Source: JAKAFX01 sp049965715
GTDB taxonomy: Archaea > Thermoplasmatota > Thermoplasmata > Thermoplasmatales > Thermoplasmataceae
NCBI GenBank assembly: GCA_049965715.1
Contig: JBMFWA010000001.1
Coordinates: 131,004 to 195,003, forward strand
Direction of reading: 5' to 3'
Length of the DNA stretch: 64,000 bases
Below are positions 8,015 to 16,311 of the stretch, piece by piece. Each line of letters starts with the position of its first letter. Positions within the stretch are counted from its first letter, which is position 1. A program made the position numbers and the translations under genes. A model generated the notes under the pieces. The model had not been told where the DNA came from. It made no database searches and worked only from the letters and a program-made list of their open reading frames with translations.

Positions 8015-9697
8015 ATGATTGTTATGGTGCAGCAAAAGTGGATCGCCCTATCAAACACAACACTGGGACAACTGCTTGTCACAATAAATACCAGCATCAT
8101 TATAGTTGCACTGCCTCCAATCTTCAAAGGAATAGGTTTGAATCCACTCTCTTCTGGTTTATTTTCATATCTTCTCTGGGTTATAATGAGTTACATGATA
8201 GTGGTTTCTGTATTGCTTCTTACAGTAGGGAGGATGTCAGATATGTTTGGACGGGTCCGTCTGTTCAAGCTTGGATTTCTCATATTCACAGTCGGTTCTA
8301 TATTGCTTTATCTAACTCCTGGAAAGGGCGGAACCGGTGCACTTGAGCTAATATTCTTCAGAGTAATCCAGGCAGTGGGCGGTTCCTTTATTTTGGCCAA
8401 TAGCTTCGCCATCATCACTGATAATTTTGATACTTCAGAGAGAGGATTCGCAATCTCCTTGAACAGTGTTGCCTCAGTTTCAGGAGTCAGCATTGGAATA
8501 GTTCTGGGGGGATTACTTTCGGTCATATATTGGCGTGACGTATTTCTCCTAAGTGTGCCTTTTGGCATATTTGGCACTCTGTGGTCCTATCTCAAATTGA
8601 AAGAGACTTCCACAAGAATGAAGCAGAAGATCGATGTCATCGGAAACATCCTGTTCGCCGGTAGCATAATCCTACTCTCGCTAGGCGTAACCTACGGAAT
8701 CACGCCATATGGAAACAGTCCGATGGGGTGGATAAATCCCGACGTCATTGCTGCACTTTTCTTTGGACTTGCGACGTTTATAGTTTTCATATTCTGGGAA
8801 AAAGGAACGGAGAGCCCCATGTTTCACCTGCACCACTTTAGAAGCAGGGGTTTTGCAATTGGAGCTTATACAAATTTCATGTCAGCTATGACAATGATGG
8901 GACTTCTCTACATGTTGACTTTGCTGTTTCAGGGAATATGGCTTCCGCTCAATGGATACGCATTTTCGGTAACTCCTCTATGGGCAGGGATATACATGCT
9001 GCCTATGACTGTAAGCATGGCTGTGGTGGGAGTGATCGCAGGTAAACTTTCCGATAGAATCGGCCCAAGATTGTTGACAGTGGCTGGCCTTTTCATTTCC
9101 GGCATGGCAATTCTCTCCTTGACCTTTCTTCCATATAATTTTGATTATATCTGGATGGGTCTTATTATTTCATTATTCGGCGTTGGGTACGGGCTCTTCA
9201 ATTCGCCCAACATCTCTGCTGCAATGTCATCAGTTCCTGCCAGTGAGAGAGGATCCGCTTCTGGAATGCTGAACAATATGAGAAATACAGGCTATGTGGC
9301 AAGCATGGGAGTTTTCTTTAGTATACTCATAGCAGGTCTTGCTAACAATTTATCATCAAAAATATCATCGGCATTGAACGCAGTGGGAGCCTCCGCCCTA
9401 TCTCCGTATCTGTCTCATATGCCTCCAACGGAAGCCATTTTCGGGGCTTTTCTCGGAATTAACCCGGCAGCTGCAATTCTGGATTCATTGAGTAAACTTC
9501 CACAGTCAATATCACCGTCAGCAATTAGATTGCTTGAAAGCAGTCTGTGGTTCCCTAGTGTTTTTGCAAATCCATTTATGGCCGCGTTGGACATGGTGTT
9601 CTATGTCGCGGGTGGAATCAACATAATCGCTTCCATAATTTCCATTTTCAGATCAAGGATTACGCATAAAGAAAACAATAGTGATGTAGTCAAGTAA
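8015..9697 (+). CDS. MFS drug/proton antiporter, 14-TM (DHA2) type
   Basis: The 560-residue protein has the N-terminal pattern of DHA2 exporters: LLVTINTSIIIVALPPI in helix 1 and the motif-A loop GRMSDMFGRVRLF between helices 2 and 3, then RVIQAVGGSFILANS in helix 4 and around 14 helices in all. A second motif-A-like loop, GKLSDRIGPRLL, lies in the middle. Such proteins export drugs or metabolites across the cytoplasmic membrane using the proton gradient; the substrate cannot be told. A long hydrophilic-to-amphipathic segment near residues 470-520 is an extra feature. The gene precedes the DNA glycosylase gene by 15 bases, so the two may be co-transcribed. Confidence 0.85.
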   Translation: MIVMVQQKWIALSNTTLGQLLVTINTSIIIVALPPIFKGIGLNPLSSGLFSYLLWVIMSYMIVVSVLLLTVGRMSDMFGRVRLFKLGFLIFTVGSILLYLTPGKGGTGALELIFFRVIQAVGGSFILANSFAIITDNFDTSERGFAISLNSVASVSGVSIGIVLGGLLSVIYWRDVFLLSVPFGIFGTLWSYLKLKETSTRMKQKIDVIGNILFAGSIILLSLGVTYGITPYGNSPMGWINPDVIAALFFGLATFIVFIFWEKGTESPMFHLHHFRSRGFAIGAYTNFMSAMTMMGLLYMLTLLFQGIWLPLNGYAFSVTPLWAGIYMLPMTVSMAVVGVIAGKLSDRIGPRLLTVAGLFISGMAILSLTFLPYNFDYIWMGLIISLFGVGYGLFNSPNISAAMSSVPASERGSASGMLNNMRNTGYVASMGVFFSILIAGLANNLSSKISSALNAVGASALSPYLSHMPPTEAIFGAFLGINPAAAILDSLSKLPQSISPSAIRLLESSLWFPSVFANPFMAALDMVFYVAGGINIIASIISIFRSRITHKENNSDVVK

Positions 9698-9712
9698 TTA
9701 TGTTGGTGCGCT

Positions 9713-10672
9713 ATGAACAGATTAACACATTCCTTTGAATTCGAGATAACACCAGTCCGACCCTTTAATTTCAACCTTACTGTGGAGAATCCTGCAGGCT
9801 GGCACCTGTTCACCCCTTTTGAAATCCACAGGGAAAACGTGCTCTGGACAGCGACACACTTCTCCAACTCATTAACTGGAGTAAAATTGTCATCGCGAGG
9901 GAGTGTAGATGACCCCATGGTAGTTGCGAATATATTTTCAAGAGATAATCTTGAACAAACGCAACAGAAAAAAATCACGAAACAGATTGGGAAAGCACTT
10001 GGTGCTGACCAGGACTTGAGCAAATTCTACAAAATAGCAAGAAACGACAGCATATTGAAGTATGCGGTTGAAGATCTTTATGGCATGCATGATACCTTTC
10101 CGGATTCAATATTCCCGGACGCGGTACTAGCCATACTTCTTCAAATGGCAAAGCTCAAGAGAAGCAATGAGATGAGGTCCTCCTTCATGCTGAACTACGG
10201 GGAGTTGGCAGAATTTGACCAAAAAAAGATTGTTGCATGGCCTTTACCAGAAAGAATAGCAGGAGTTTCTGAAAACGATCTTGCCAAGAGATGCAAGGTC
10301 GGATACAGAGCAAAGAACATAGTCAAACTTGCAAAAAGACTTGCTAATGGCGACTTTCCCACCACAGAGCAGCTTACAAACATGGAACCGAAAGAAGCAA
10401 AAAAAGTGCTTCTTGAACTGCCTGGAATCGGTGACTATTCAGCAGATATAATAAACCCACACGGCGGTTTTCCTATAGATGTATGGTCAGCAGAAGTTTT
10501 CGGAAAACTCCTTTTCGACCAGAAGCCAGAGAATAATAGAGAAGCCGTAGAGAAAGTAAAAAAAGAGGGCATGAAAAGATGGGGAATGTGGTCATGGATG
10601 GCTTTCTTTTACATCGCTCAGGACCTGCCTAATCTGTCCAAGAAACTAGAAAAGAATTTGCGGCTTTCATGA
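9713..10672 (+). CDS. HhH-GPD DNA glycosylase (AlkA/OGG type)
   Basis: This 319-residue protein has an N-terminal TBP-like strand domain of about 110 residues and a helix-hairpin-helix glycosylase domain. The hairpin is LLELPGIGDYSAD (about 233-245), and the catalytic Asp is D256 in FPIDVWSAEV, the G/P-D feature of the family. These enzymes excise alkylated or oxidised bases such as 3-methyladenine or 8-oxoguanine; substrate choice cannot be read from sequence. The family lysine used by bifunctional lyases is not clearly present before the hairpin, which favours an AlkA-like monofunctional enzyme. A GGTGCG ribosome-binding site precedes the ATG. Confidence 0.8.
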   Translation: MNRLTHSFEFEITPVRPFNFNLTVENPAGWHLFTPFEIHRENVLWTATHFSNSLTGVKLSSRGSVDDPMVVANIFSRDNLEQTQQKKITKQIGKALGADQDLSKFYKIARNDSILKYAVEDLYGMHDTFPDSIFPDAVLAILLQMAKLKRSNEMRSSFMLNYGELAEFDQKKIVAWPLPERIAGVSENDLAKRCKVGYRAKNIVKLAKRLANGDFPTTEQLTNMEPKEAKKVLLELPGIGDYSADIINPHGGFPIDVWSAEVFGKLLFDQKPENNREAVEKVKKEGMKRWGMWSWMAFFYIAQDLPNLSKKLEKNLRLS

Positions 10673-10891
10673 TTTGGCGAGTATGCCCATTCTTCGTATT
10701 CCTTTAAAACGTTCTAATTTAAACTTGTCTATAGGTTTTCAAACTTCCGCAGCCTAAATTCTATGTTTAGCTTTTTGGTCCAGTATGCTGCGATATTTAG
10801 TGACTTGATTGATAGCACACTCATAGATGCATTTTCTATGCTTATTGAATGGCGCTGAGAAAGTTAATTAATAAAGATGCGATGAGTAATT

Positions 10892-11149
10892 ATGGTAGAT
10901 AGGACTCTTTCTGAAGAGTATGCATATTTCAATGAAATAAAAAAGGGGTTGATATACAATAATGAGGGGAAATATGTACTTATTAAAGGTCGCAATCTGA
11001 TTGGAATTTTTGATACTGATACAGATGCATACCAGGTCGGGATCATGCAATTTGGTAACGAGGAATTCCTAATTGCAAGAATTTCCTCTGATAACGAAGA
11101 TCTATGGATACCAACTCTAGAGCTGGGATTGTTGGATGCCAATTATTAG
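10892..11149 (+). CDS. Small DUF5678-like protein paired with retropepsin-like gene
   Basis: The 85-residue protein reads EIKKGLIYNNEGKYVLIKGR, LIGIFDTDTDAYQVGI and EEFLIARI. The pattern 'E-G-K-Y-V-x-I-x-x-x-x-L-I-G-I-F-x-T-x-x-x-A-Y-x-x-G' resembles the DUF5678-type small alpha/beta domain. An AT-rich box around 10864-10876 is 20-28 bases upstream, so the ATG may be leaderless. It overlaps the following aspartic-protease-like gene by 14 bases, indicating coupling. Function unknown; it could be a substrate, inhibitor or partner of that protease-like protein. Confidence 0.7.
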   Translation: MVDRTLSEEYAYFNEIKKGLIYNNEGKYVLIKGRNLIGIFDTDTDAYQVGIMQFGNEEFLIARISSDNEDLWIPTLELGLLDANY

Positions 11150-11600
11150 TAAGATATATCATTCTTCTGGTAAACTGACGCCAGATCTGTTAGCTAAGGA
11201 TGGCCCAATAGTAGACCTTGAAATTACTGTACCAAACATATTGCGTGACTATCTCGTCAAAAATAATAAAAATATTCCAGAAGCGATCAAAGGTAAGGGT
11301 TTGATTGATACTGGAGCTGCAATTAGTTGCATAGACGATTCTATAGCAATGAAATTAAATGTAAAGCCAACCGGAGTTGCAAGGGGCCACGGTATGAGCG
11401 GAGAATCCATCAGGAACCTTTATTCTGTCCAGATCTCTATTGTAGCGGCTCCACAACAGAAATGGACATTTGAATCTACTAGGATTATGGGAGTGGAAAT
11501 AGAGAAACAGGGATTAATTGCGTTAATCGGGAGGGATTTCCTACGCAATGGTATTATGATTTACAGTGGTTTTTCAGGAATAGTAGATCTTGGCATATAA
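11136..11600 (+). CDS. Retropepsin-like aspartic protease family protein
   Basis: The 154-residue protein has the aspartic protease signature LIDTGAAISCID (catalytic D58-T59-G60) and the downstream hydrophobic-Gly motif ALIGRDFL (about 129-136), with psi-loop strands between. One such lobe dimerises in retropepsins to build an active site. There is no signal peptide or membrane segment, so it acts in the cytoplasm. It overlaps the upstream small gene by 14 bases. The target is unknown; a ligand-binding rather than proteolytic role cannot be excluded. Confidence 0.75.
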   Translation: MPIISKIYHSSGKLTPDLLAKDGPIVDLEITVPNILRDYLVKNNKNIPEAIKGKGLIDTGAAISCIDDSIAMKLNVKPTGVARGHGMSGESIRNLYSVQISIVAAPQQKWTFESTRIMGVEIEKQGLIALIGRDFLRNGIMIYSGFSGIVDLGI

Positions 11601-11705
11601 CTTGGTTTATGTGGCTTGAATTTTAACAAATTATACACAGTAAATTTCAAATAATCAGTGTATTCGCTTAAAACATTAATCAAATCCCTACCGGTCCATT
11701 TGCCT

Positions 11706-11813
11706 TCAACGGCGTGGCAATTCCTTCTGGAACCTCTCCTTCAGCTCAGGATTCTCCACTATCTTTTTCAACACAGTTTCAAGAGTATGTTCGTTCCATG
11801 GTAGACTATCCGG
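11706..11813 (-). pseudogene. Possible C-terminal gene remnant next to tRNA-Thr
   Basis: A 35-codon stretch between two stops reads LPWNEHTLETVLKKIVENPE and then LKERFQKELPRR. Its helical, charged composition looks like real coding sequence, yet there is no start codon. It lies just past the 3' end of tRNA-Thr(CGT), a place where element remnants are common. No family was recognised. Confidence 0.25.
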
Positions 11814-11874
11814 TTAATTTACTTACAGATAGGGTTCTCACTTAACATATGTGGCTTCTGAAAGTAGGAAAAGA

Positions 11875-11946
11875 GCCGCTGGAGGGATTTGAACCCCCGA
11901 CCTGCTGATTACGAATCAGCTGCTCTACCAACTAAGCCACAGCGGC
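11875..11946 (-). tRNA. tRNA-Thr (anticodon CGT)
   Basis: The minus strand folds as a full 72-base cloverleaf. The acceptor stem is GCCGCTG/CAGCGGC, the D arm contains TAGTTGGTAGA, the anticodon stem GCTGA/TCAGC encloses TTCGTAA with anticodon CGT, and the T arm is GGGTTCAAATCCC. There is no intron and CCA is not encoded. It reads ACG codons. Confidence 0.95.
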
Positions 11947-11990
11947 GTGATATCCTTTAACGTTCACATGCAGATAAATATTGCATCCCA

Positions 11991-13208
11991 TCAATTCGAA
12001 ATCTGTAATTTCCCATACAGGAAATCCGGGTAGTTGATGGCAATGCCAGAGGGGATTTTTGGATAAAAGAATGTGGACTTCTGGGGAAGAGTGATGCCTT
12101 TCATAACAATTTTTATGAACATGTCCTTGTCCCACGGAGGCAGGATGAATGACATCGAGGCCTTGCCCTCATTAACCTCCTTGATAGCCTCTGACAGCTC
12201 ATTGGTATATACCACTCCCTTCTCAATGTCACTCTCCTCCATTTTCATGCATTTTTTCAGAATGATCTTGTTCAGTACGTCAGTCTCCGGTATGAAACCG
12301 TCAATGAAATCCCCGTCAATGTCCTTTTCGAGAACACCCTGTTTCGGCCTGAAATAATGATACTTTCCGTCGTACAAAACTATGCCCTGAAACCTGGACA
12401 GCGAATCTGCTGTTTCTATATCGAAATACTGTCTGCATGAATCCATCCAGTCCCTGCTGTATTCCTTTGTTTTTATGATCCTGTGGATGCCTGATATGAG
12501 TAAACCGGGATCATGGACAGAGGTGATGTATGACAGTGAATAACTCCAGAAGTCTCTCCACTGTCCTTCACTGAGCTCAGCAAGGCTCTGTGTTGCCGCA
12601 AGTCTGTGATGCCCATCAGCAACGATTGAATTTTCAGTTTCCAGCGATTTTCTTATATCGCTTATCACCTGTTCGTCCTCAACGATATATACCTTATTCA
12701 ACACATTCAGGGGCTCCTCAAAGCTGAACAGCTTTCGGGAATTCTTCACTGCGCCCTTTATTATCTTATCAAAGCGTGTATTTGACACCAGTAGAAAAAT
12801 CGGTTCCGGTTCACATTTAAGCGAGGCCATGAGCTGCATCCTGCCCTTCTTTGGTCCCTCGAAGGTTCTCTCATGAGGTTTAACAGAACCGTCAATGGGG
12901 AATATGGATGTGAGGCAGATGATTCCTATTCTCTGGAAACTCTGACCAGAATAGCTGAACTCCTGGAGAACCAGAAGTATGGTTTCGTAAGGCATCTGCT
13001 TCAGTATCCCATCCCTGATCCATTCTCCCAGCAGAACAGAAGGATCCGGTGCTGAATCACCATTATCAGGCAGCGTAAGCTTTGTTATGTTGTATTTATT
13101 CGCTTTCAGATCTTCCTCCTGCTCCTTCAGAATGGTATCAAAGGGAGGGGATACAAAATCTGAAATCTCCCCTGTATAAACAAGCGGCTTAAACGGCTTG
13201 ATCTTCAC
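11991..13208 (-). CDS. DUF1015 family protein
   Basis: The 405-residue protein matches the DUF1015 (COG4198) family: FVSPPFDTI near the N-terminus, HERTFEGPKKGR near residue 112, VADGHHRLAATQSL near 197, and FYPKIPSGIAI near the C-terminus. The ADGHHR motif and the HERTFE motif are the family's conserved polar residues, suggesting an enzyme, but no reaction is established. The GTG start overlaps the TGA of the endonuclease IV gene upstream, so the two are coupled. Cytoplasmic. Confidence 0.85.
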   Translation of the reverse strand: MKIKPFKPLVYTGEISDFVSPPFDTILKEQEEDLKANKYNITKLTLPDNGDSAPDPSVLLGEWIRDGILKQMPYETILLVLQEFSYSGQSFQRIGIICLTSIFPIDGSVKPHERTFEGPKKGRMQLMASLKCEPEPIFLLVSNTRFDKIIKGAVKNSRKLFSFEEPLNVLNKVYIVEDEQVISDIRKSLETENSIVADGHHRLAATQSLAELSEGQWRDFWSYSLSYITSVHDPGLLISGIHRIIKTKEYSRDWMDSCRQYFDIETADSLSRFQGIVLYDGKYHYFRPKQGVLEKDIDGDFIDGFIPETDVLNKIILKKCMKMEESDIEKGVVYTNELSEAIKEVNEGKASMSFILPPWDKDMFIKIVMKGITLPQKSTFFYPKIPSGIAINYPDFLYGKLQISN

Positions 13209-14047
13209 TGCGAAAACCTGCCATAAACTCTTTCCATTTCCATTATGTCTTCCATGTAGCCTTCTTCCCCTTTTGGGGTTTCAAGAATCATAGGTACATC
13301 CCTGAATCTTGGATCATTAATAAAATTCTTCACTCCATCTATTCCAAGCATTCCCCGCCCGATCTGTTCATGCCTGTCCAGTCTGCTGCCTTTCTCCTTT
13401 TTGGAATCGTTGAGGTGAAAACCTCTCAACCTGTTCAAACCTATGATTGAATTGAACTGGTCCATGGTTTCCATGTAGCCGTTCTCGGACTTTATATCAT
13501 ATCCGGATGCAAAAACATGGCAGGTGTCAAAGCATACGCCAATCCCTGCCCTGTAAATGATACCGTCTATCATCTCTGCAATCTGTTGAAAATTGCTGCC
13601 AAGAGTCTTCCCCTGTCCTGCAGCGGTCTCCAGCAGTATCGTTGTTTTTATTCCCTCATGGAAAACAGAGTTTATGTTTTCGTAGACGTTCCTTATTCCA
13701 GCCTCCTCGCTTGATCCGGAACTGGATCCGGGATGGATTGTCAGATAATCGGTGCCAAGCAGGTCGGACCTCCTGATCTCCTCCTGAAGGGACAGCCTGA
13801 CCTTCGCCTCAAGCTGCGGATCAGAGGTGCCGAGGTTGAGCAGGTAGGAGGCATGAACCATGGTCTTACTCATTCCGTATTTCTCCATACCAGATCTGAA
13901 AGCCTGAATATCAGTTTCCTTCAGCTCCGATGCCTTCCACTGCATCTGGTTCTTGGAAAATATCTGGAATGTTCTGAATCCGAAAACAGACGCACGTTCC
14001 GGAGCCTTCCATATTCCTCCGGACGTGGATATATGTCCTCCGATCAT
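13205..14047 (-). CDS. nfo: Endonuclease IV (AP endonuclease)
   Basis: The protein starts MIGGHISTSGGIWKAP, the canonical first strand of endonuclease IV. Zinc-binding motifs follow: MVHASYLLNLG, LTIHPGSSSGS, ILLETAAGQG, GVCFDTCHVFASGYD, FHLNDSKKEKGSRLDRHEQIG and MILETPKGEE. At 280 residues it is the usual length. The enzyme cuts DNA 5' of abasic sites in base excision repair. GAGG five bases before the ATG at 14047 supports this start; an in-frame ATG at 14068, also with a ribosome-binding site, would add MKLLEER. It overlaps the DUF1015 gene. Confidence 0.93.
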   Translation of the reverse strand: MIGGHISTSGGIWKAPERASVFGFRTFQIFSKNQMQWKASELKETDIQAFRSGMEKYGMSKTMVHASYLLNLGTSDPQLEAKVRLSLQEEIRRSDLLGTDYLTIHPGSSSGSSEEAGIRNVYENINSVFHEGIKTTILLETAAGQGKTLGSNFQQIAEMIDGIIYRAGIGVCFDTCHVFASGYDIKSENGYMETMDQFNSIIGLNRLRGFHLNDSKKEKGSRLDRHEQIGRGMLGIDGVKNFINDPRFRDVPMILETPKGEEGYMEDIMEMERVYGRFSQ

Positions 14048-14103
14048 CCTTTCCTCAAGCAACTTCATTCCATACTCCCTGCAGGACAATCAGCAAGATT
14101 TGA

Positions 14104-14814
14104 TCAGGATGAAACATTTTCTATCATCAGGTTTATGAACTGGTAGACGTGAAGTGCCAGCGCCGGATTGTCACTGTATCCGCATTCATCAAGATCAGGT
14201 CCGGCAATGAGCGCCCTTGTCTGGTCGCTTGCAACATCGGTAGCAACAATGCCGTCCTTCCTGTAGACCTCTGTGTTCTCCGGAACCCTCTTATTGGGGG
14301 GTGTGACAAAAATAACCCTGACACCCCTCTTGATTGCGTTGTCGATCTGCTTCTTGAGATCGTTCCTGATCTCCCTCACCCTGGGGGTGGCTATCATGAT
14401 CTCTTTCTCAGTCATGTTGATCATCTCCGCCAGCTTGTCCATCACCTTCTGGTGTCCGGATATTGTGTAGATGAGCTGCGGTTCTCCCTTCGAGGGAAGC
14501 TGATCACGCAATTCCCTCAAATCTTCAAAAAGTGTCTGGACCTTGCTGTCAATGTCCCTCCTGATCTTGTTCATGTCCTCAGGTTTGAACATTTTCGGTC
14601 TGCCTTCAGTTTCCTTTGCGAAACCGCTCTGGACAAGTGATTCCATGACCTTGTAGGCAGATGTCCTTGGTATTCCCGCTGTGTCTGCAATTGTATCCGC
14701 GCTTGCTACACCATGATACACTAGTGCCGAAAACGCCTGTGCTTCATAAGAAGAAAGGCCAAGCATTTTCAGCATTTCAGAAATTTTGAGAATCCTCTCG
14801 TTATTAGCATCCAC
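14104..14814 (-). CDS. TrmB-family transcriptional regulator
   Basis: Residues 10-75 form a winged helix of the TrmB type: MLKMLGLSSYEAQAFSALV, ADTIADTAGIPRTSAYKVME and LVQSGFAKETEGRPKMFKP. A short coiled coil (KIRRDIDSKVQTLFEDLREL) leads into a phospholipase-D-like C-terminal effector domain (IATPRVREIRNDLKKQID, GVRVIFVTPPNK). Sugar-binding TrmB proteins are longer, so the ligand is unknown. It lies 69 bases downstream of gcvPB on the same strand, with an AT-rich promoter-like stretch between, and may be expressed separately. Confidence 0.85.
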   Translation of the reverse strand: MDANNERILKISEMLKMLGLSSYEAQAFSALVYHGVASADTIADTAGIPRTSAYKVMESLVQSGFAKETEGRPKMFKPEDMNKIRRDIDSKVQTLFEDLRELRDQLPSKGEPQLIYTISGHQKVMDKLAEMINMTEKEIMIATPRVREIRNDLKKQIDNAIKRGVRVIFVTPPNKRVPENTEVYRKDGIVATDVASDQTRALIAGPDLDECGYSDNPALALHVYQFINLMIENVSS

Positions 14815-14882
14815 AACTACTAATAAAGAGCTTACTTATATTGTTTTCTTAATTTAGAATAATTAAAATTAAGGAGGTGGGT

Positions 14883-16310
14883 TTACCACCTGAGTTTCAG
14901 ATCCCTTGCCGCCTTCACCTCATCTATCCTTGTTACAGATGTATTTTTAGGGAGGTCCTTCAGCTCTGAATCAGGCACATCAAGTGCCTTAAGGAGCAGA
15001 TCCGCATATCTGTCAAGATCACTCTTTCCAACACTCTCCGTGGGCTCTATCATCATGCTCTCCTTTACCATCAGGGGGAAGTATATTGTTGGCGGGTGCA
15101 TTCCGTAATCAAGCAGGAATTTGGCAACATCAAGAGCTCTCTTGTCAGTGTTCTGTGTGCTGATAACAAATTCGTGCTTCTTCAGTTTCCTGTAGGGAAT
15201 AAAATATTTGCCCTCCACCTTGCTTCTCAGGTAATTTGTGTTCAGGACTGCCACAGTACTGTTTTCGTCCAGTCCGTCAGCTCCATTATAATTGATGTAT
15301 GCCCATGCCCTCAGCAGGACACCGAAGGAGCCTATTGTGGAGACAACCTTTCCTATGCTGTGAGGAAGTGAATAGTCAAGATGGTATCTGCCGCCGTCAT
15401 AGCGGACAACAGGTACGGGCAGGAAATCCTTGAGTTTTGAGGTCACTGCAACGGGTCCAGAACCAGGGCCGCCTCCGCCGTGTGGCGTGGCAAAAGTCTT
15501 GTGAAGGTTGAAGTGAACGATGTCGAAGCCCATCAGTCCCGGGGAGGTCTTGCCGACGATGGCATTGAAATTTGCCCCGTCATAGTAGAGCAGGGCTCCC
15601 ACGCCATGAATGATCTTCGCGATCTCCTCTATGTGAGTTTCAAAAATTCCAAGTGTGTTCGGATTGGTTATCATGAACGCGGCTGTCTTCTCCGACACTG
15701 CAGCTTTCAGGGCATCAAGGTCGACGGTCCCCTCATCGCTGGACGGTATCTCGACAACCTCAAATCCAGCCATCGCTGCGGAGGCAGGATTTGTGCCATG
15801 CGCTGAATCAGGAATTATGATCTCCTTTCGCTGCGGTTCATTTTTGAATTCAAAATACTTCCTGGTTATGAGCATGCCTGTGAACTCGCCCTGTGCACCA
15901 GCCATGGGCTGCACCGTGACAGCGTCCATGTCTGACAGTATCTTCAATGCCTCCTGGAGCTCGTATATAACTTTCAGGTTGCCCTGGACCATTTCCTCTG
16001 GGAGCAGGGGATGGGAATCACTGAACTGGGAGATCGATGCAATCTGATCCGCATACTTAGGATTGAACTTCATTGTGCATGATCCCAGTGGATACATTCC
16101 CAAATCCACCCCGTAGTTCATCTCCGAAAGCCTCGTGAAATGTCTCACCACATCATATTCAGCCACATCAGGAAGATTCAGGACCTCTCTCTTCAGTTCC
16201 TCAGGAATCTCTAGACTATCCATGTCGGCAGTTCCCGGTATCCGATAAGTGCTTCCGGAATGATAGTCCCTGATATACGGTTCATCAAAGACAGCCTGTC
16301 TGTATGTCAT
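14883..16310 (-). CDS. gcvPB: Glycine dehydrogenase (decarboxylating) subunit 2
   Basis: The 475-residue protein is the C-terminal, PLP-binding half of the glycine cleavage P-protein, which is split in archaea. The pyridoxal lysine is in HFNLHKTFATPHGGGGPGSG; PLGSCTMKFNP, MAGAQGEFTGML, DSAHGTNPASAAMAG and NTLGIFE are also family motifs. Together with GcvPA it decarboxylates glycine and loads aminomethyl onto the lipoyl H protein. The start lies two bases after the gcvPA stop, so the two are translated together. The H and T proteins are not in the window. Confidence 0.95.
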   Translation of the reverse strand: MTYRQAVFDEPYIRDYHSGSTYRIPGTADMDSLEIPEELKREVLNLPDVAEYDVVRHFTRLSEMNYGVDLGMYPLGSCTMKFNPKYADQIASISQFSDSHPLLPEEMVQGNLKVIYELQEALKILSDMDAVTVQPMAGAQGEFTGMLITRKYFEFKNEPQRKEIIIPDSAHGTNPASAAMAGFEVVEIPSSDEGTVDLDALKAAVSEKTAAFMITNPNTLGIFETHIEEIAKIIHGVGALLYYDGANFNAIVGKTSPGLMGFDIVHFNLHKTFATPHGGGGPGSGPVAVTSKLKDFLPVPVVRYDGGRYHLDYSLPHSIGKVVSTIGSFGVLLRAWAYINYNGADGLDENSTVAVLNTNYLRSKVEGKYFIPYRKLKKHEFVISTQNTDKRALDVAKFLLDYGMHPPTIYFPLMVKESMMIEPTESVGKSDLDRYADLLLKALDVPDSELKDLPKNTSVTRIDEVKAARDLKLRW

Positions 16311-16311
16311 A

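Noticed and set aside
14871..14880. Sequence AAGGAGGTGG with its complement resembling the 16S anti-Shine-Dalgarno tail, just past gcvPB
   Set aside because: It has no start codon downstream on the plus strand, and one 10-base match in an untranslated tail is not evidence of function.
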